Source: Spongilla lacustris (taxonomy: Eukaryota; Porifera; Demospongiae; Spongillida; Spongillidae). From it: DNA of 64,000 bases. The notes beneath the pieces were generated by a model. That model did no database searches. It was not told the DNA's origin and saw nothing but the letters and a program-made list of their open reading frames with translations. Positions 14,580-25,452 of the stretch are shown here, in pieces. A program made the position numbers and the translations under genes. The stretch covers positions 7,162,118 to 7,226,117 of the forward strand of contig OX442432.1 of assembly GCA_949361645.1 (NCBI GenBank). Direction: 5' to 3'. Positions within the stretch are counted from its first letter, which is position 1, and each line of letters begins with the position of its first letter.

Positions 14580-15666
14580 GTGCAACTCAGACAAACAATA
14601 CAAACTACTCACAAACACAATGGTTCTACATTTGCTAAAACTAAACCTAAACCCGTTCAACGTGATCATGTTCCCTCTGCCACACAGCTACAAGATGAAA
14701 CTGCGTCAGATGGGCCGACACCCCTGCAGACCGACCGTGATGAGGAGCAAGGTACCACATCCATGCTCCAGGATGAGGCCATACTGTTGGAACAGCTTTT
14801 GGACTCCATCTCAATGAAAGATACGCCTTCCTGTGCTGAGTGTATCCGGGGCGTACCAGAGTCGCCGCAGGGTACCCCACCATCTATGGATGAGACCAAA
14901 CGTGTCATACAGCAGACCGTGGAGAGCATTAAAGAACTGATGATTGACATTGCCCAAGCCTCCCACCACGCAGACCACCTTGCTAGGGCTGCAGAGCTAG
15001 GTGTTCTTTCGAAGGGCCTCTCAGTGGTCCCTAGAATGATGTTGATGTACGCGGATGACATCACAAAAGCAGAGTGGCTGGCACAAGTGCGTATTAGCAC
15101 ACTTGGGTTCATGAAAGTGTCAGAACGACACCATAGACGTATCATAGACAAAAGGAAGACTGAGATCGCAGATTTGCAGGCAAAGGCACTAAAAGCTATA
15201 GATGGCTCCCAGACAAACCAAAAACAGAAAAAAGCCCTCAAGGGGACCTATGAGGAACTCCTCAAGGCAGCAGCAGAAGCAGCACGGAAGGTAAAGGACC
15301 AGCAAGACTTGGCCACAGAGAGCAAACTAGAAAGTCCTGTAAACAAAAGGCCTAGAACAGACCATGAAAGGTATGACACACATGTACATTGTCAGACACA
15401 ACTAACACACATGTCCCACTCACTAGCCCCTCAGATATGGGCCTACCATAGAAGAAAAAACCCAAACAAAGAAAACGATACCCTGTGTACCCATGCATGA
15501 TGTGTTTATGTGTAATCAAACTGAATCCAAACCTGACAATGTAATCAATCTATCATCATACCAACTTTCAGACAAAGATACAAACATACTCTCTAGAGGC
15601 CTTAGCTTCATACCATTTGACCCCTACACAAACCATGTCACAGACACAGACATCGCACTCAACTCA
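14580..15666 (+). mobile_element. Retroelement fragment (ORF1-like protein and start of a second ORF)
   Basis: This unique 1.1-kb block joins two truncated PLB1 pieces. It holds an open frame (about 14580-15500) for a hydrophilic, helix-rich, Lys/Glu-rich protein (ELMIDIAQASHHADHLARAA, then a basic KRPRT stretch). A second frame from 15493 starts with NLSSYQLSDKDTNILSRGLS-like sequence. That style of motif (NLSS..L....LLSRGLSF.P) is found just upstream of the reverse transcriptase in Penelope-like and some non-LTR elements. No reverse transcriptase core is present, so the fragment is dead. The family assignment is tentative. Confidence 0.5.
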
Positions 15667-16268
15667 CTGTACTCCACCAGAGCTGTAAGGTCCAGTAAGG
15701 ATGGTGCGGGCTTTGGCTCCTAGTGCCGCCTGAAAGGTTTACCACAGTGAATACAGGCCTTCGTGGGACGGTGTACCGTTATCGAGTCACCAAGTGCTGC
15801 TACTACCTTGACAGCGAATGGTGACAACTGGTGGACTGAAATACATAAACCACAAGTATTAGTCTCGTACCCAGGCCCAGATTTTCACAGTTGCGCGGAT
15901 AGATTACATCACCGCTACGTGAAAGTAGCGGTGATGTAATCCATCCGCGCAACTGTGAAAATCTGGGTCTGGGTACGAAACTACACAAGTATTGTACATG
16001 TATTTTAATTAAATGGCACATTAAATCGCGGAGGGGGCACTGTGAATACTCCCACTCACATCCAGTAACCCTGCGGCACTCAGCCCATCACCGTCACTAT
16101 CGAGGGCCGGACGACTGCTATTGATGACTCGTTCCAACTTGGCCAGCCATTGATCTGTCATACACTAGCTATGATTCACTCAGGCTACACACAGAGTCGC
16201 TTGCCTTGCGCTTCCACCAACACGGCGTAGCACAGTAGAAGACACAACGCTCCGCGACGGTAAATCAT
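15667..16268 (-). pseudogene. PLB1-like: Truncated phospholipase B1-like pseudogene
   Basis: Duplicate of the 5' end of the 1-2866 gene. Exon 1 (16205-16268, signal peptide, GC donor), exon 2 (16060-16154) and exon 4 (15777-15835, block I) are recognisable. The exon 3 region is deleted. Exon 5 (about 15667-15729) carries an insertion of about 10 bp (GTCCAGTAAG) and is cut off where the retroelement fragment begins. A 124-bp MITE sits in the intron between exons 2 and 4. Exons 6 onward are missing, so this is a relic. Confidence 0.85.
15860..15983. mobile_element. 124-bp foldback MITE with 9-bp target duplication
   Basis: It starts TAGTCTCGTACCCAGGCCC and ends with the inverted GGGTCTGGGTACGAAACTA. 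The two halves are nearly fully complementary around TAGCGGTGATGTAAT. CACAAGTAT flanks both sides (15851-15859 and 15984-15992), and the homologous locus at 2490-2505 has the single, empty site. A 9-bp duplication suggests mobilisation by a Mutator-like transposase. Confidence 0.9.
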
Positions 16269-16653
16269 AACGTTGAATCTGAATTTTAAATGTTTTGTTA
16301 CATGTGCCATACGTCATTCACGACGAATGCCCGGCCCATTCCAATTAGAACTATTAATTATTATAATTAATAGTCCTTGCTATATATCTTTCATGGTCAC
16401 ATGACGCGTGGGCTTTAATTGCGTTAATTGCTTTATTGTCCTCCATCTTGGTGCTCGGTTTACTATGGAAATATATGGGCTTATGCTCGGGTTTTTGGTA
16501 GTTTTTGGTAAGTTACTTACGCTCCGAGGGCACGAGTAAAAATCATATGTTTTGCAAATGTTATTTTTGTTAGAGCACAATATATATTATCTCTGACAAT
16601 AATATACGTCTAAACGACACCCTGAACTAATGTAACACATCTAAACCAATACT

Positions 16654-17574
16654 CAGGGTTGCCGCGATATATCGCGGTTAAATTTGATGGACATGTACGT
16701 ACATGTACCGCGGTTACGGTTAACCGCGGTTATTTATAACTTCACCACGGTTAAAGTATGCAGGATTTTACGGAGTACGAATGCGGTGATCACGGAATAC
16801 AGAGAGCAATTATCAAGTCCCTGCATAACCTGCAGCGGATAACGGATTATAACAACCTTGCTTGCAGTTAACCTATAGAAGCTTGGAGTTCTGCTGGAGA
16901 TATATGTGCTTACTTAGGCACGAAGGCCATGCATCTTTTCGTTGAAGTTATTAATTTGGCAACAGTACATTGTAAATGCACTTTCTGAAGGAGCGGTAAA
17001 TCAGGAATGGCATAAAGTATTTCACGTTCTTTCCACCATGCACATAAGTGGCTAAAGTCTGTTTCGTCTTCTTTCATATATTTATCAAGTCTTTTTTTCT
17101 GTATTGCATTATTCTTCTGTTGACTCCCTTTTTTTAACCATAGTATAAGTTAAAATCATCATCACTTGTGCTAGTAGCAGAAGATATCTTTGGTATCTTC
17201 CTGGATTTTTATTTTTCCACAAAAGTGTGTTACTCATTTGCCTCTTCTTAGCATCTGAGGATAGGAAGGTGCTGTTAACTTTGCTAGGACTGGATGGTAT
17301 GGGATTGGATATGATGATGTCCATGGTAAAACTTTTATTAAGGTATTCACAATACCATACAATACCCACTCGCGCGATGCACTTGATAGCAAAGAACTGC
17401 CACAGTGTACATTTACATGATCACTAGCTTGGTTAGGAGTCGAAAATTGCATGGCTTCTGAATACCTGAGAATACGTAAGTTTTAACCGCGATATTTAAC
17501 CACGGTTAAACGCTGTAACCGTGATATATCGCGGTTACGACGGTTAAATATTAACCTTAACCGCGGCAACTCTG
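16654..17574 (-). mobile_element. 921-bp hAT transposon remnant
   Basis: Terminal inverted repeats CAGGGTTGCCGCG and, read inverted, CAGAGTTGCCGCG. The 8-bp flanks are CCAATACT (16646-16653) and CCCATACT (17575-17582). The other duplicated unit has one uninterrupted CCCATACT at about 3226-3233. Multiple GCGGTTAA subterminal repeats lie near both ends. The minus strand at about 17090-16950 reads DFSHLCAWWKEREILYAIPD, resembling the hAT C-terminal dimerisation domain, next to frame-disrupted remains. It is non-autonomous and decayed. Confidence 0.85.
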
Positions 17575-18038
17575 CCCATACTTCTCCATAGTAAACGCGC
17601 ACCAATATGGCGGGTAATAGATGATGAATGCTATTAAATCACGCGATGAAAGAGCTCTATATATGATCTAGCTCATATTCGTATCATGGAAATTAATCGA
17701 TTACCGTCGGCATTTTCATGTGATAACGTCCTATGATACAGAATGTTGTTCTTGATCTATCTTCATACATCGGGTGTTCCAATAGAGGGTTTTAGAAAAG
17801 TACTCCATATTAGGCCTCACATGCGCATGACAATAACATATGCTTTATTACAGACACGCACACGTCATTGTAAGTCAATTAACTAACACAACAAACCCCG
17901 GCCCCTCGTAGCTAGCTCACGAACAGCATCAATTATTGGCTTACGCTACAGATAATAAAGGATGTAACGATGCTTGTAAAAACAGTTAGGTATTACAAAC
18001 TGGTCCTGATTGAAGTTTACCAGTTGTAGACAGATAAC

Positions 18039-18148
18039 TAGCCTCGTCCCCAGGCCCTGTTTTTTATAAGTTGCGGGGGGCGAAAAACAGAAAAACCTGT
18101 TTTTCGCCCCCGCAACATATAAAAAAACAGGGCCTGGGGACGAGGCTA
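18039..18148. mobile_element. 110-bp palindromic MITE with 9-bp target duplication
   Basis: TAGCCTCGTCCCCAGGCCC and its inverse bound an almost perfect hairpin whose arms contain GCGAAAAACAG. ACAGATAAC is duplicated at 18030-18038 and 18149-18157. It is absent at the homologous position near 4160. Its ends and 9-bp duplication make it a sister family of the 15860 element. Confidence 0.9.
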
Positions 18149-18345
18149 ACAGATAACCTGATCATGATGCTTAAACGCAATCTTATACTGCACGCATCTT
18201 AGAAAAGGATATATATATATTGCTGCATGAGTTATCACCGTAAGAAATCTATCTTGGTCAAAATATACAATAATTAGTACCAAAGCGTATACGCGACATA
18301 GTTGTAAATAAATACTTCCGTTATCCACGATTAGAATGTATTGCG

Positions 18346-18372
18346 CTGCGCATGCGCACTAAATCACATGAC
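18346..18372. promoter_or_regulatory. NRF1-like site and E-box upstream of PLB1 copy 2
   Basis: CTGCGCATGCGCA (18346-18358) and TCACATGAC (18364-18372) are identical to the block at 11009-11035. Their position 72-98 bp before the ATG suggests core promoter elements. Confidence 0.5.
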
Positions 18373-18443
18373 TTTAACGACTGTTTACATATATACCCGT
18401 ATATATTATTACCATACACAAGCAATTAGTAAACACAGCAGTT

Positions 18444-21400
18444 ATGCCGTCTTCAAGCTTGATTTTGCTGTGCTGTTTGGGCCTGGTCACTACGGCTCTT
18501 GGTAAGAATCAGCAGGACGGTTTTTGACCGATATTAAACGCGTCTCCCCAAAGGTGACTTCGTTGAAAAGCTTGCAGCTGCCATCGCGGAGGGAGAGAGG
18601 AGGGGTTACGACACAGGAGTCTCCGCGGTCGCAGTGAACGTAAGCAGTAATCCAAATGCACGCGTGTGCATCACCGACTTTCTCGTCCGGATTTATAGCC
18701 TGTGGGAATTCCGTTCCCATGCACTCCCTATTCAACGGCCCCTGCACAAACAGGTAGGAATTTTTATGCCCTAAAGCTATAGGTACTGTGTATTAGCCAG
18801 GCCTTCTTGAGGGTGGGGCTCATTCACACCTTCACATGCACGCCTTTCCTCACAGTACATCAGCTGACGCCAGCAGATGTGAAGGTCATCGGGGCCATCG
18901 GCGACTCGATCACTGTGAGTGTGCATACGTGGCGGGTCGTATTTATGACCACGATATATATGACGGCGCATATTCTGCCCTCTCACTGTAGGCTGCCATG
19001 GGCGCCAAGGCAGGCTCCATTCTGACCGCTCTCACCGAGTACAGAGGTGTGTCTTGGAGGTAATTATATAAAAGTGCGTATGTTGGTCCTCTGTGGCTTC
19101 ATCGTCTTACTCTTGCACGATCCAGTGTTGGAGGAGACGGAGATGTGTCCAACACAGCAACACTGCCGAGTACGCTATGCTGAGCCTGCGGGCCGGCAGT
19201 AATGATTATGACTTTCTGTTTTGACAGACATTGTGAAGAAATATAGCCCTGGCGTCAAAGGGTTTTCTACCGGAACGGGCTCCGAAACAGACAGTAATTC
19301 TCGCCTGAATGTTGCAGTGTCTGGAGCCGTTTCAGGGTCGGTTAAACCATACGCAAAGCCTTGCGGCTTTCTTTACGGCCGTAATTTATTCACAGAGATC
19401 TCCTCTCGCAAGCATACGACATAATCAATAAGATAAAAGCCGATTCTGTAAGTTGATGTAATAAAATGCACATATGTGTGGGTGTGCATGTGTGGGCGTG
19501 CATGTGTATGTGTATGTGTGTGTGCATGTGTATGTGTAGGTGTCCCGATGAAAATGATTTTTTCTTTCAGAGCATCAATATTAACACTGACTGGAAAGTT
19601 ATTACTTTGTGGATAGGAGGAAATGACCTCTGCGAGTACTGCAGTGACACAGTGTGTTGATGGGCATTGCTGTGGTGTGTGGGTCACTTTACACCCCCTC
19701 CCTCCCACCACCCCTCCCTCCCACCCCCCCCTTCACCCCCAGGGTAAATACTCAGCGGCAAACTACGCCAATCACATTGCTACAGTCCTTGACACACTGA
19801 AGTCAAATGTAAGAAGCAGGGCATTGATTCACACCTCACCTAACGATCTATGTCCCTCTGTGGCCTATAGCTGCCCAGGACCTTTGTCAACCTGGTTCAA
19901 ATCCTGGATGTGACCCAACTGGCACCCCTTAGCAGTCTATGGTGTGACCTGGTGCACACGTAAGTGTCCCCTCCTCCCTCACACCTACTTCCTCCCCCAA
20001 ACTACCCCCACCACACCCCCACCACACACCCAACACCCCCCAACACCCCCCCCACACTATTCTGTTTCATTTTATACATCCCTCAGCTTTGTGTGTGACT
20101 GTGCTACCACTGGAAGTACCACAGACAAACAGATGACATCAGCAGCTAGTCAGGCCTACAGGGTACGAGGGGGAGGAGGAGGAGGAGGGGAGGGAGAGGG
20201 AGAGAGAGAGGGAGAGGAGGAGGAGAGAGAGAGGGAGAGGGAGGGAGAGGGAGAGGAGGAGGAGGGGAGGGAGAGGGAGAGAGAGGGAGGGAGGGAGGGA
20301 GAGGAGGAGGAGAGAGAAAGGGAGAGGGAGAGAGAGGGAGAGGAGGAGGAGAGAGAGAGGGAGAGGGAGAGGGAGAGGAGGAGGAGGGGAGGGAGAGGGA
20401 GAGAGAGGGAGGGAGGGAGAGGAGGAGGAGAGAGAAAGGGAGAGGGATAGAGAGGGCGAGGAAGGGAGAGGGAGAGGAGGAGGAGGGAGAGGGAGGGAGA
20501 GAGGGAGGGGGAGAGGCTTCATTCCTGCATAATGGTGTTCTTTCCACATGTGTAGACTGCACTGGAGAACCTTATTAATACTGGTCGATATGATACATCA
20601 GATGACTTCACAGTTGTCATACAACCATTCCCAGGTGGCATTGAGTTGCCATATCAGGTGATTGCATTGCACAAAAAAAAAATCATGTGATGGTGATATG
20701 GGCACATTTCTTGATGCAATTATCAATGAATTCAATTACTGCACGCAATCATCAGAATGGCAAGCCAGATGACTCCTACTTTGCTCCTGACTGCTTCCAC
20801 TTCAGCACCAAGGGACACAAGGAGATGGCAGTAGCCCTGTGGAACAACATGGTGGGTGGAGCCCAGCATATGATGGGTGGAGCCAAGCCTAATAACCGCA
20901 CACATAATACACTCCTGTACATGTACATGCTCACATGCACACCTATCACTCTATCACCACAGTTGCAACCAATTGGACAGAAGGCAACAGACTGGACTCT
21001 GAACCAAGCTGTTATCTGTCCCTCTACTGTGAGTTATGTCTCAGTGAATGTTGAAGCTGCCCACTCATATGTTGCTTTGCTCTCTCCCTCTCCCTCCCTC
21101 CTCCTCTTCTCCTCCTCCTCCTCCTCCTCCTCCTCCTCCTCCTCCTCCTCCTCCTCCTCCTCCTCCTCCTCCTCCTCCTCCTCCTCCTCCTCTCCCCTCC
21201 TCCCCATCTTGCCTTCCACCAGCAGAATGTACCATACTTCTACACCAAGAAGAACAGCCCAGCTGTTGCTGGTGCTGCTGGAGGGTTTGGTGTAAGCTCT
21301 GCAGACAGTGGAGGTCAGAGTGGACAGAACGGGTCTAATGTGCTGCCTGTGATCCTTGGAGCTGGAATTGGAGCAGGAGTGTTGGTACTGGTGGCTGTTG

Positions 21401-21492
21401 TGGTGGTGGTGGGTGTGGTCATTCGAAAGAGGAGACAAAGGAAGGAAGGAGAGCGTATACCACTGGTGTATAAGAAGTCCACTGATATGTAA
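18444..21492 (+). CDS. PLB1-like: Phospholipase B1-like lipase, membrane anchored (copy 2)
   Basis: A complete single-repeat phospholipase B of 457 residues. Exons: 18444-18501, 18554-18639, 18699-18753, 18856-18914, 18992-19059, 19126-19169, 19228-19336, 19396-19447, 19571-19651, 19743-19808, 19871-19959, 20087-20162, 20556-20657, 20756-20851, 20963-21028 and 21226-21492. The signal peptide is [15 protein letters not shown]. Catalytic blocks are GAIGDSIT (Ser), WIGGNDLC (Asn) and DCFHFS (Asp/His). PLB1 signatures include [14 protein letters not shown] and [15 protein letters not shown]. The last exon encodes a small-residue linker, a single transmembrane helix ([18 protein letters not shown]) and a short basic tail, so this is a type I ecto-enzyme. 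Vertebrate PLB1 has four such repeats; this gene has one. An AATAAA lies at 22360. All splice sites are canonical, unlike copy 1. Confidence 0.93.
20163..20518. repeat. Purine-rich GGA/GA tract in PLB1 intron 12
   Basis: About 350 bp of almost pure purine (GAGGAGG, GAGAGAG, GGGAGGGA). The equivalent intron of copy 1 has only a short stretch (13346-13400). Confidence 0.95.
21097..21192. repeat. (CTC)n tract before PLB1 exon 16
   Basis: Trinucleotide repeat that extends the polypyrimidine tract of the last acceptor. Copy 1 has a shorter version (about 14080-14140). Confidence 0.95.
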
Positions 21493-21654
21493 CCATGGAG
21501 ATGTAGCCATGGATATGTGTGACAGTGTTTGTGACATGGTTTCAATGCATGTGATTGTATTGTTTCTAAATATCTAGGTACCATTATATGAGGTCATTGA
21601 CAGTATGATAATTCGAAGGGAACAAATCTTCTTTGCAAAGGTGACCCAGGCTAC

Positions 21655-22005
21655 AGGCACGTGGGGCCCAGACCATGCACATTGACCATACACATGTGGG
21701 GCCCAGACTGTACACATGTGGGGCCCAGACCGTACACACGTGGGGCCCAGACCGTACACACGTGGGGCCCAGACCATACACATGTGGGGCCCAGACCATA
21801 CACATGTGAGGCCCAGGCCATACACATGTGGGGCCCAGACCATACAAATGTGGGGCCCAGGCCATACACACGTGGGGCCCAGGCAATACACATGAGGGGC
21901 CCAGGCCATACACATGTGGGGCCCAGACCGTACACACGTGGGACCAGACCATACACATGTGGGGCCCAGGCCATACACATGTGGTGCCCAGACCATACAT
22001 ACATG
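21655..22005. repeat. 22-bp minisatellite downstream of PLB1
   Basis: About 15 copies of a unit around GTGGGGCCCAGACCATACAC. It is intergenic, 3' of the PLB1 stop. Long overlapping frames here are repeat artefacts. Confidence 0.95.
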
Positions 22006-22662
22006 ACAGCCCACTTGAGCAGACACCCCTTCCTATAATCTCTTCATGCTGGCATCAGATTTAGATCATGTCTGAGGTATTGGCAGGGAAGTTTGTGACC
22101 TTCATTTGTACTGGTTATGAACAAAGCAGTTCACTTGCCAATCAGTGGAAGCATGTAACTTGAATATTAAGGTTAGCCTTATTAAATTAAAGCCATGAAG
22201 AGATGCTAAGGGGAAGGAGATCCTCATTCCATCTGGTCAGGATACCACTGACAGCCCTAAGCACTTAGGAGGGCTATGCACCAACTGGCTTGGCAGTATT
22301 CTCATTTTTGTGTCATTTTTTCCATCATTTGCATTCATGTTGTATTATACTTATTTGCCAATAAAAATCCTCCATTTTTACCTACTATGCACAAATTTAA
22401 TTATAATTGTAACGATCTCGATAAGGTACTAGGTATACGTTACTAGGTATTACGATAACCATTTAAATATGCACATAATCTAACTACCAATAATTATTGG
22501 TGATATATATAGCACAGATCGATGTCGTCAGAGTGAGGTCATAGGCACGTTACTTCCGTTACCATAAATAACATCTGCGCTAATATTGCACCTGTGTTGC
22601 GTCAGTCTTTACGGAAGAAGAAGACGGTATAAGTTCATTGTACTTTGGTTTGGTTTTTCCCG
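22006..22662. other. PLB1 3' end and C/EBP 5' region
   Basis: Holds a polyadenylation signal for PLB1 copy 2 (AATAAA, 22360) and then the upstream region of the C/EBP gene. No clear core promoter motif was identified. Confidence 0.5.
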
Positions 22663-23316
22663 ATGGACGGAAGTATTTATAGCGACCAGGTTGAAGAATT
22701 CTTCAAGTCGTCAGATAAGGCAGCTGTAACTGATAACGCTACCACGGGTATTGGCCTTGCTGCCTTTGGTATTTATCAAGAGGACTCTGTTGACATTTCC
22801 ACACTCCTGGAAACATACAACGACACAGGCCCTGCCTGCCAACAGCCAGCTTCATCCCCTCTCCGGGTGACAAGCTACAATGATGACAGTACTTTTCAGT
22901 TCTGTGGACGTTTGATGAATGGTCATGACCCACTCCTCGATAACATATACGGAAGCGGAGCCTCTCTAACTGTCACAGGCGAGAGTGTCATCTCTGTGGA
23001 CGATCCTAATACGTCACCCGGCAGAACACCACGCGGTTCAAAGAAGAGGTCGGTCAACAAACGCAGCGACGAGTATCAGGTTAAACGTGAAAGGAACAAC
23101 ATAGCCGTTCGGAAAAGTAGAAACAAAACGAAGATGCGCGTGCAGGAGACCGAACAGCGTGTAAAGGAGCTTGAAGAGGAGAACACCCAGCTCCTGAACA
23201 AAATTGCCATGCTAAACAAGGAATTGAATGTTTTGAAAAACCTATTCACGAGTGCTGGTGTCGCTCAACCTGCCCGCGGTCCCGTGGTGAAGGAGGAGTT
23301 CGCAGCGGAGCAGTGA
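22663..23316 (+). CDS. CEBP: C/EBP-family bZIP transcription factor
   Basis: Intronless gene of 217 residues. The N-terminal two thirds is an acidic, Ser/Thr-rich putative activation region. The C-terminus holds a bZIP: basic region around EYQVKRERNNIAVRKSRNKT (about residues 139-158) with the RxxRNNxAVRxSR pattern specific to C/EBP proteins, then a leucine zipper (VKELEEENTQLLNKIAMLNK...). It should act in the nucleus as a homo- or heterodimer on TTGCGCAAT-like sites. Vertebrate C/EBP genes are mostly intronless too. The ATG at 22663 is preferred over an upstream in-frame GTG at 22645. The 3' end carries AATAAA at 23516-23521. Which vertebrate subtype is closest cannot be decided here. Confidence 0.93.
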   Translation: MDGSIYSDQVEEFFKSSDKAAVTDNATTGIGLAAFGIYQEDSVDISTLLETYNDTGPACQQPASSPLRVTSYNDDSTFQFCGRLMNGHDPLLDNIYGSGASLTVTGESVISVDDPNTSPGRTPRGSKKRSVNKRSDEYQVKRERNNIAVRKSRNKTKMRVQETEQRVKELEEENTQLLNKIAMLNKELNVLKNLFTSAGVAQPARGPVVKEEFAAEQ

Positions 23317-23515
23317 GGAGCTTCATTTGCCGCCTAGCCAATTGCCTCGAAACTGCATGACAACGGACTGGACAGACTATCCATGGATACACGCGTCAAC
23401 ACACGTGCCAAAAAGGGACGAGTAAAGTGTTTTTGTGGCCTTTGTTTCAGATTATGTATTGAACGCTTTTATGTTGTGCGCACGATTTTGGTCCAAGTTT
23501 TTTTTTTTTTTAAAT

Positions 23516-23521
23516 AATAAA
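23516..23521 (+). terminator. Polyadenylation signal of C/EBP
   Basis: AATAAA about 200 bp after the stop codon, preceded by a T-rich run. Confidence 0.6.
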
Positions 23522-23652
23522 AAGCTGGTCTGTATTTGTATTTATAAAACCTTTCGTGTTTTCACTTGTCCAAACTAAATAACTTTGGACCTCACAGGCT
23601 AACACATGCGCATTGCAATAAATCACAATGTTTAAACTGGCCATCTGGCACT

Positions 23653-25452
23653 TTAGCCTCTTAGATGTCCCTTGATAACCAAGGCCTCCCCACCCCTGAG
23701 AGTCAAACTAGATAGGTCCACTGGTCCTGACTTATCCAGCATACTGGACAGGAGAAGTTCAGGGGACAGGGGAGGGGACTTGATGCCAACAGGGCCAGGG
23801 GTGCTTTCATTAGAAAAATTGATCACCACCAGGTAATCAACAGAGATACCATTATCATAGCGATGGAATGACAAAACATTGCCTTCAACGGAGTCAAGGG
23901 AGTAACCATAGGTAATAAACTCCTGACGCATTAAGGCCAGCCGTTTGTAGAGGGTCAACATGGAAGCATTGCTCAAGGACTCATTCATAACATTGTACGT
24001 GGTATAGTTAGTAGCCAGGGGTAGCCATGGCAACCCTGTGGTGAACCCTGCATTCGGTCCATCATTCCACTGCATTGGGGTGCGCTCCTGGTCTCTGCCT
24101 TGATAAGCGTCCTGCGTCTGATTGGGTGGAACTACCACATCAGTCATCAGTATCTCCTCCCCGTAGTATGTGGTGGGGGTACCGGGAAGGGTCAGCAGCA
24201 GTACGTTGAGGGCCCGGGCAAGGTACAGCCCCGCCTTGGAGGCTATCCGGGGGTTGTCATGGTTACCAAGCACCCAGTTGGCCCACGCCCCCGAGGGCAT
24301 GTTATCCAACCAAGTAGAGACGATCCCGGCCACAGCTGAGGCTGTCCAGTTGTTGTTTCCAAGGAGGAAGAAGTTGAAAGGAAAGTCAAACTCATCTCCA
24401 TTGGTCCCGTAGTACTCAACTACAACTTCAATAGGGTCGTATGCCTCGGCAACCATGAACTTGTTGCTATAACCATCTAGCACTTTCCTCCAGCCTCTGG
24501 TGATGTCATGGAGACCAGGATAATCGGTAGTGAGGTTATGTACAAGGGAGTTATACAGACAACCTGGAACAGATATGTTGCACGTCTCATTGTTGAAGGA
24601 GGGGTCTACGGTCTCATTTCTGAGGTCAGGATCTTCAAGAAGGAATTTTACAGCGTCCACACGAAACCCATCCACACCCAGATCAAGCCAGAATGAAAGA
24701 ACAGACTGCATGGCCGAAATTACTTCAGGATTTCTGTAATTCAGGTCAGGCTGAAAGTCAGAAAACTGATGTAGGTAGTATTGTCCTGTGAGATTGTCCA
24801 GTGACCAAGCACTGCCCCCAAAGACACTCAACCAGTTATTGGGTGGCCCTCCATCTTGGCTAGGGCTGGCCCACACATACCAGTCCCTCTTTGGACTGCT
24901 CACGCTGCTCCTGCTCTCATTGAACCACAGGTGCTGGTCAGAAGTGTGATTGGGTACAAAGTCCAGGATCAGGTACATCCCTTCACGGTGGAGGGCATCG
25001 AGGAGAAGGTTGAAGTCCGACAGTGTGCCGTAGAGCGGTGCAATGCTGGTATAGTCCGATATGTCGTAGCCGTTATCCTTCTGCGGGGAGGCGAAGATAG
25101 GGTTCAACCAGACCGCCTTGATTCCCAGGTCCTTGAAGTACTGCACGCGACTGGTGATTCCCGCCAGATCGCCACTCCCATCTCCGTTGCTATCCTGGAA
25201 AGACCTAGGGTAGCACTGGTATATGATAGCAGACTTCCACCAGAGGAGGTTCCCGCCGCTGCCACCCGCCAAAAAGACACCAACGGATACCGAAACCGCA
25301 ATTATGACAACGCTAAGCAGGACTAGTCCCCCAACCAGTACCGCTATCACCAAGCGTCTCTTTCCTTGCCCTGACGTATACTTCGTTAGCACACTTCCGT
25401 GTGCGTCTTCGTGTACATCAATAAGACGCTTTTGCTCTTGAGAGTCGGCCAT
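23653..25452 (-). CDS. SLC3A1-like: SLC3/GH13-type type II membrane glucosidase-like protein, enzyme-like paralogue
   Basis: Intronless, 599 residues: a short cytoplasmic tail, one transmembrane segment (about residues 34-65) and a GH13 alpha-amylase fold ectodomain with many N-glycosylation sequons. It is closest in style to rBAT (SLC3A1) and to insect/invertebrate membrane maltases (IIYQCYPRSFQDSNGDGSGD, DFVPNHTSD, GTPTTYYGEE). All GH13 catalytic residues are present: Arg and nucleophile Asp in GFRVDAVKF, acid/base Glu in VAEAYD, and His-Asp in LGNHDNP. There is no cysteine between the membrane and the WWKS start of the ectodomain (GGSGGNLLWWKS), so the classical disulfide to an SLC7 light chain is not possible at that position. 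Inferred role: active alpha-glucosidase at the cell surface. It lies in tandem with a near-identical ectodomain copy. Confidence 0.88.
   Translation of the reverse strand: MADSQEQKRLIDVHEDAHGSVLTKYTSGQGKRRLVIAVLVGGLVLLSVVIIAVSVSVGVFLAGGSGGNLLWWKSAIIYQCYPRSFQDSNGDGSGDLAGITSRVQYFKDLGIKAVWLNPIFASPQKDNGYDISDYTSIAPLYGTLSDFNLLLDALHREGMYLILDFVPNHTSDQHLWFNESRSSVSSPKRDWYVWASPSQDGGPPNNWLSVFGGSAWSLDNLTGQYYLHQFSDFQPDLNYRNPEVISAMQSVLSFWLDLGVDGFRVDAVKFLLEDPDLRNETVDPSFNNETCNISVPGCLYNSLVHNLTTDYPGLHDITRGWRKVLDGYSNKFMVAEAYDPIEVVVEYYGTNGDEFDFPFNFFLLGNNNWTASAVAGIVSTWLDNMPSGAWANWVLGNHDNPRIASKAGLYLARALNVLLLTLPGTPTTYYGEEILMTDVVVPPNQTQDAYQGRDQERTPMQWNDGPNAGFTTGLPWLPLATNYTTYNVMNESLSNASMLTLYKRLALMRQEFITYGYSLDSVEGNVLSFHRYDNGISVDYLVVINFSNESTPGPVGIKSPPLSPELLLSSMLDKSGPVDLSSLTLRGGEALVIKGHLRG

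Larger units (their letters stand above)
15667..18316. repeat. Segmental duplication, unit 2 (left part)
   Basis: Counterpart of 2303-4345. After 18330 it continues as the counterpart of 10990-11065 and then of the plus-strand PLB1 copy. Confidence 0.85.

Noticed and set aside
14666..15241. Minus-strand 191-residue open frame opposite the retroelement ORF
   Set aside because: Shadow of the plus-strand frame; composition and lack of motifs do not support it.
21574..22038. Trp/Gly/Cys-rich or Pro-rich repeat protein
   Set aside because: Product of the 22-bp intergenic minisatellite, open in both orientations, with no gene context.
22645..22662. Upstream in-frame GTG start for C/EBP
   Set aside because: A eukaryotic gene with a good ATG at 22663; the six extra residues have no family support.
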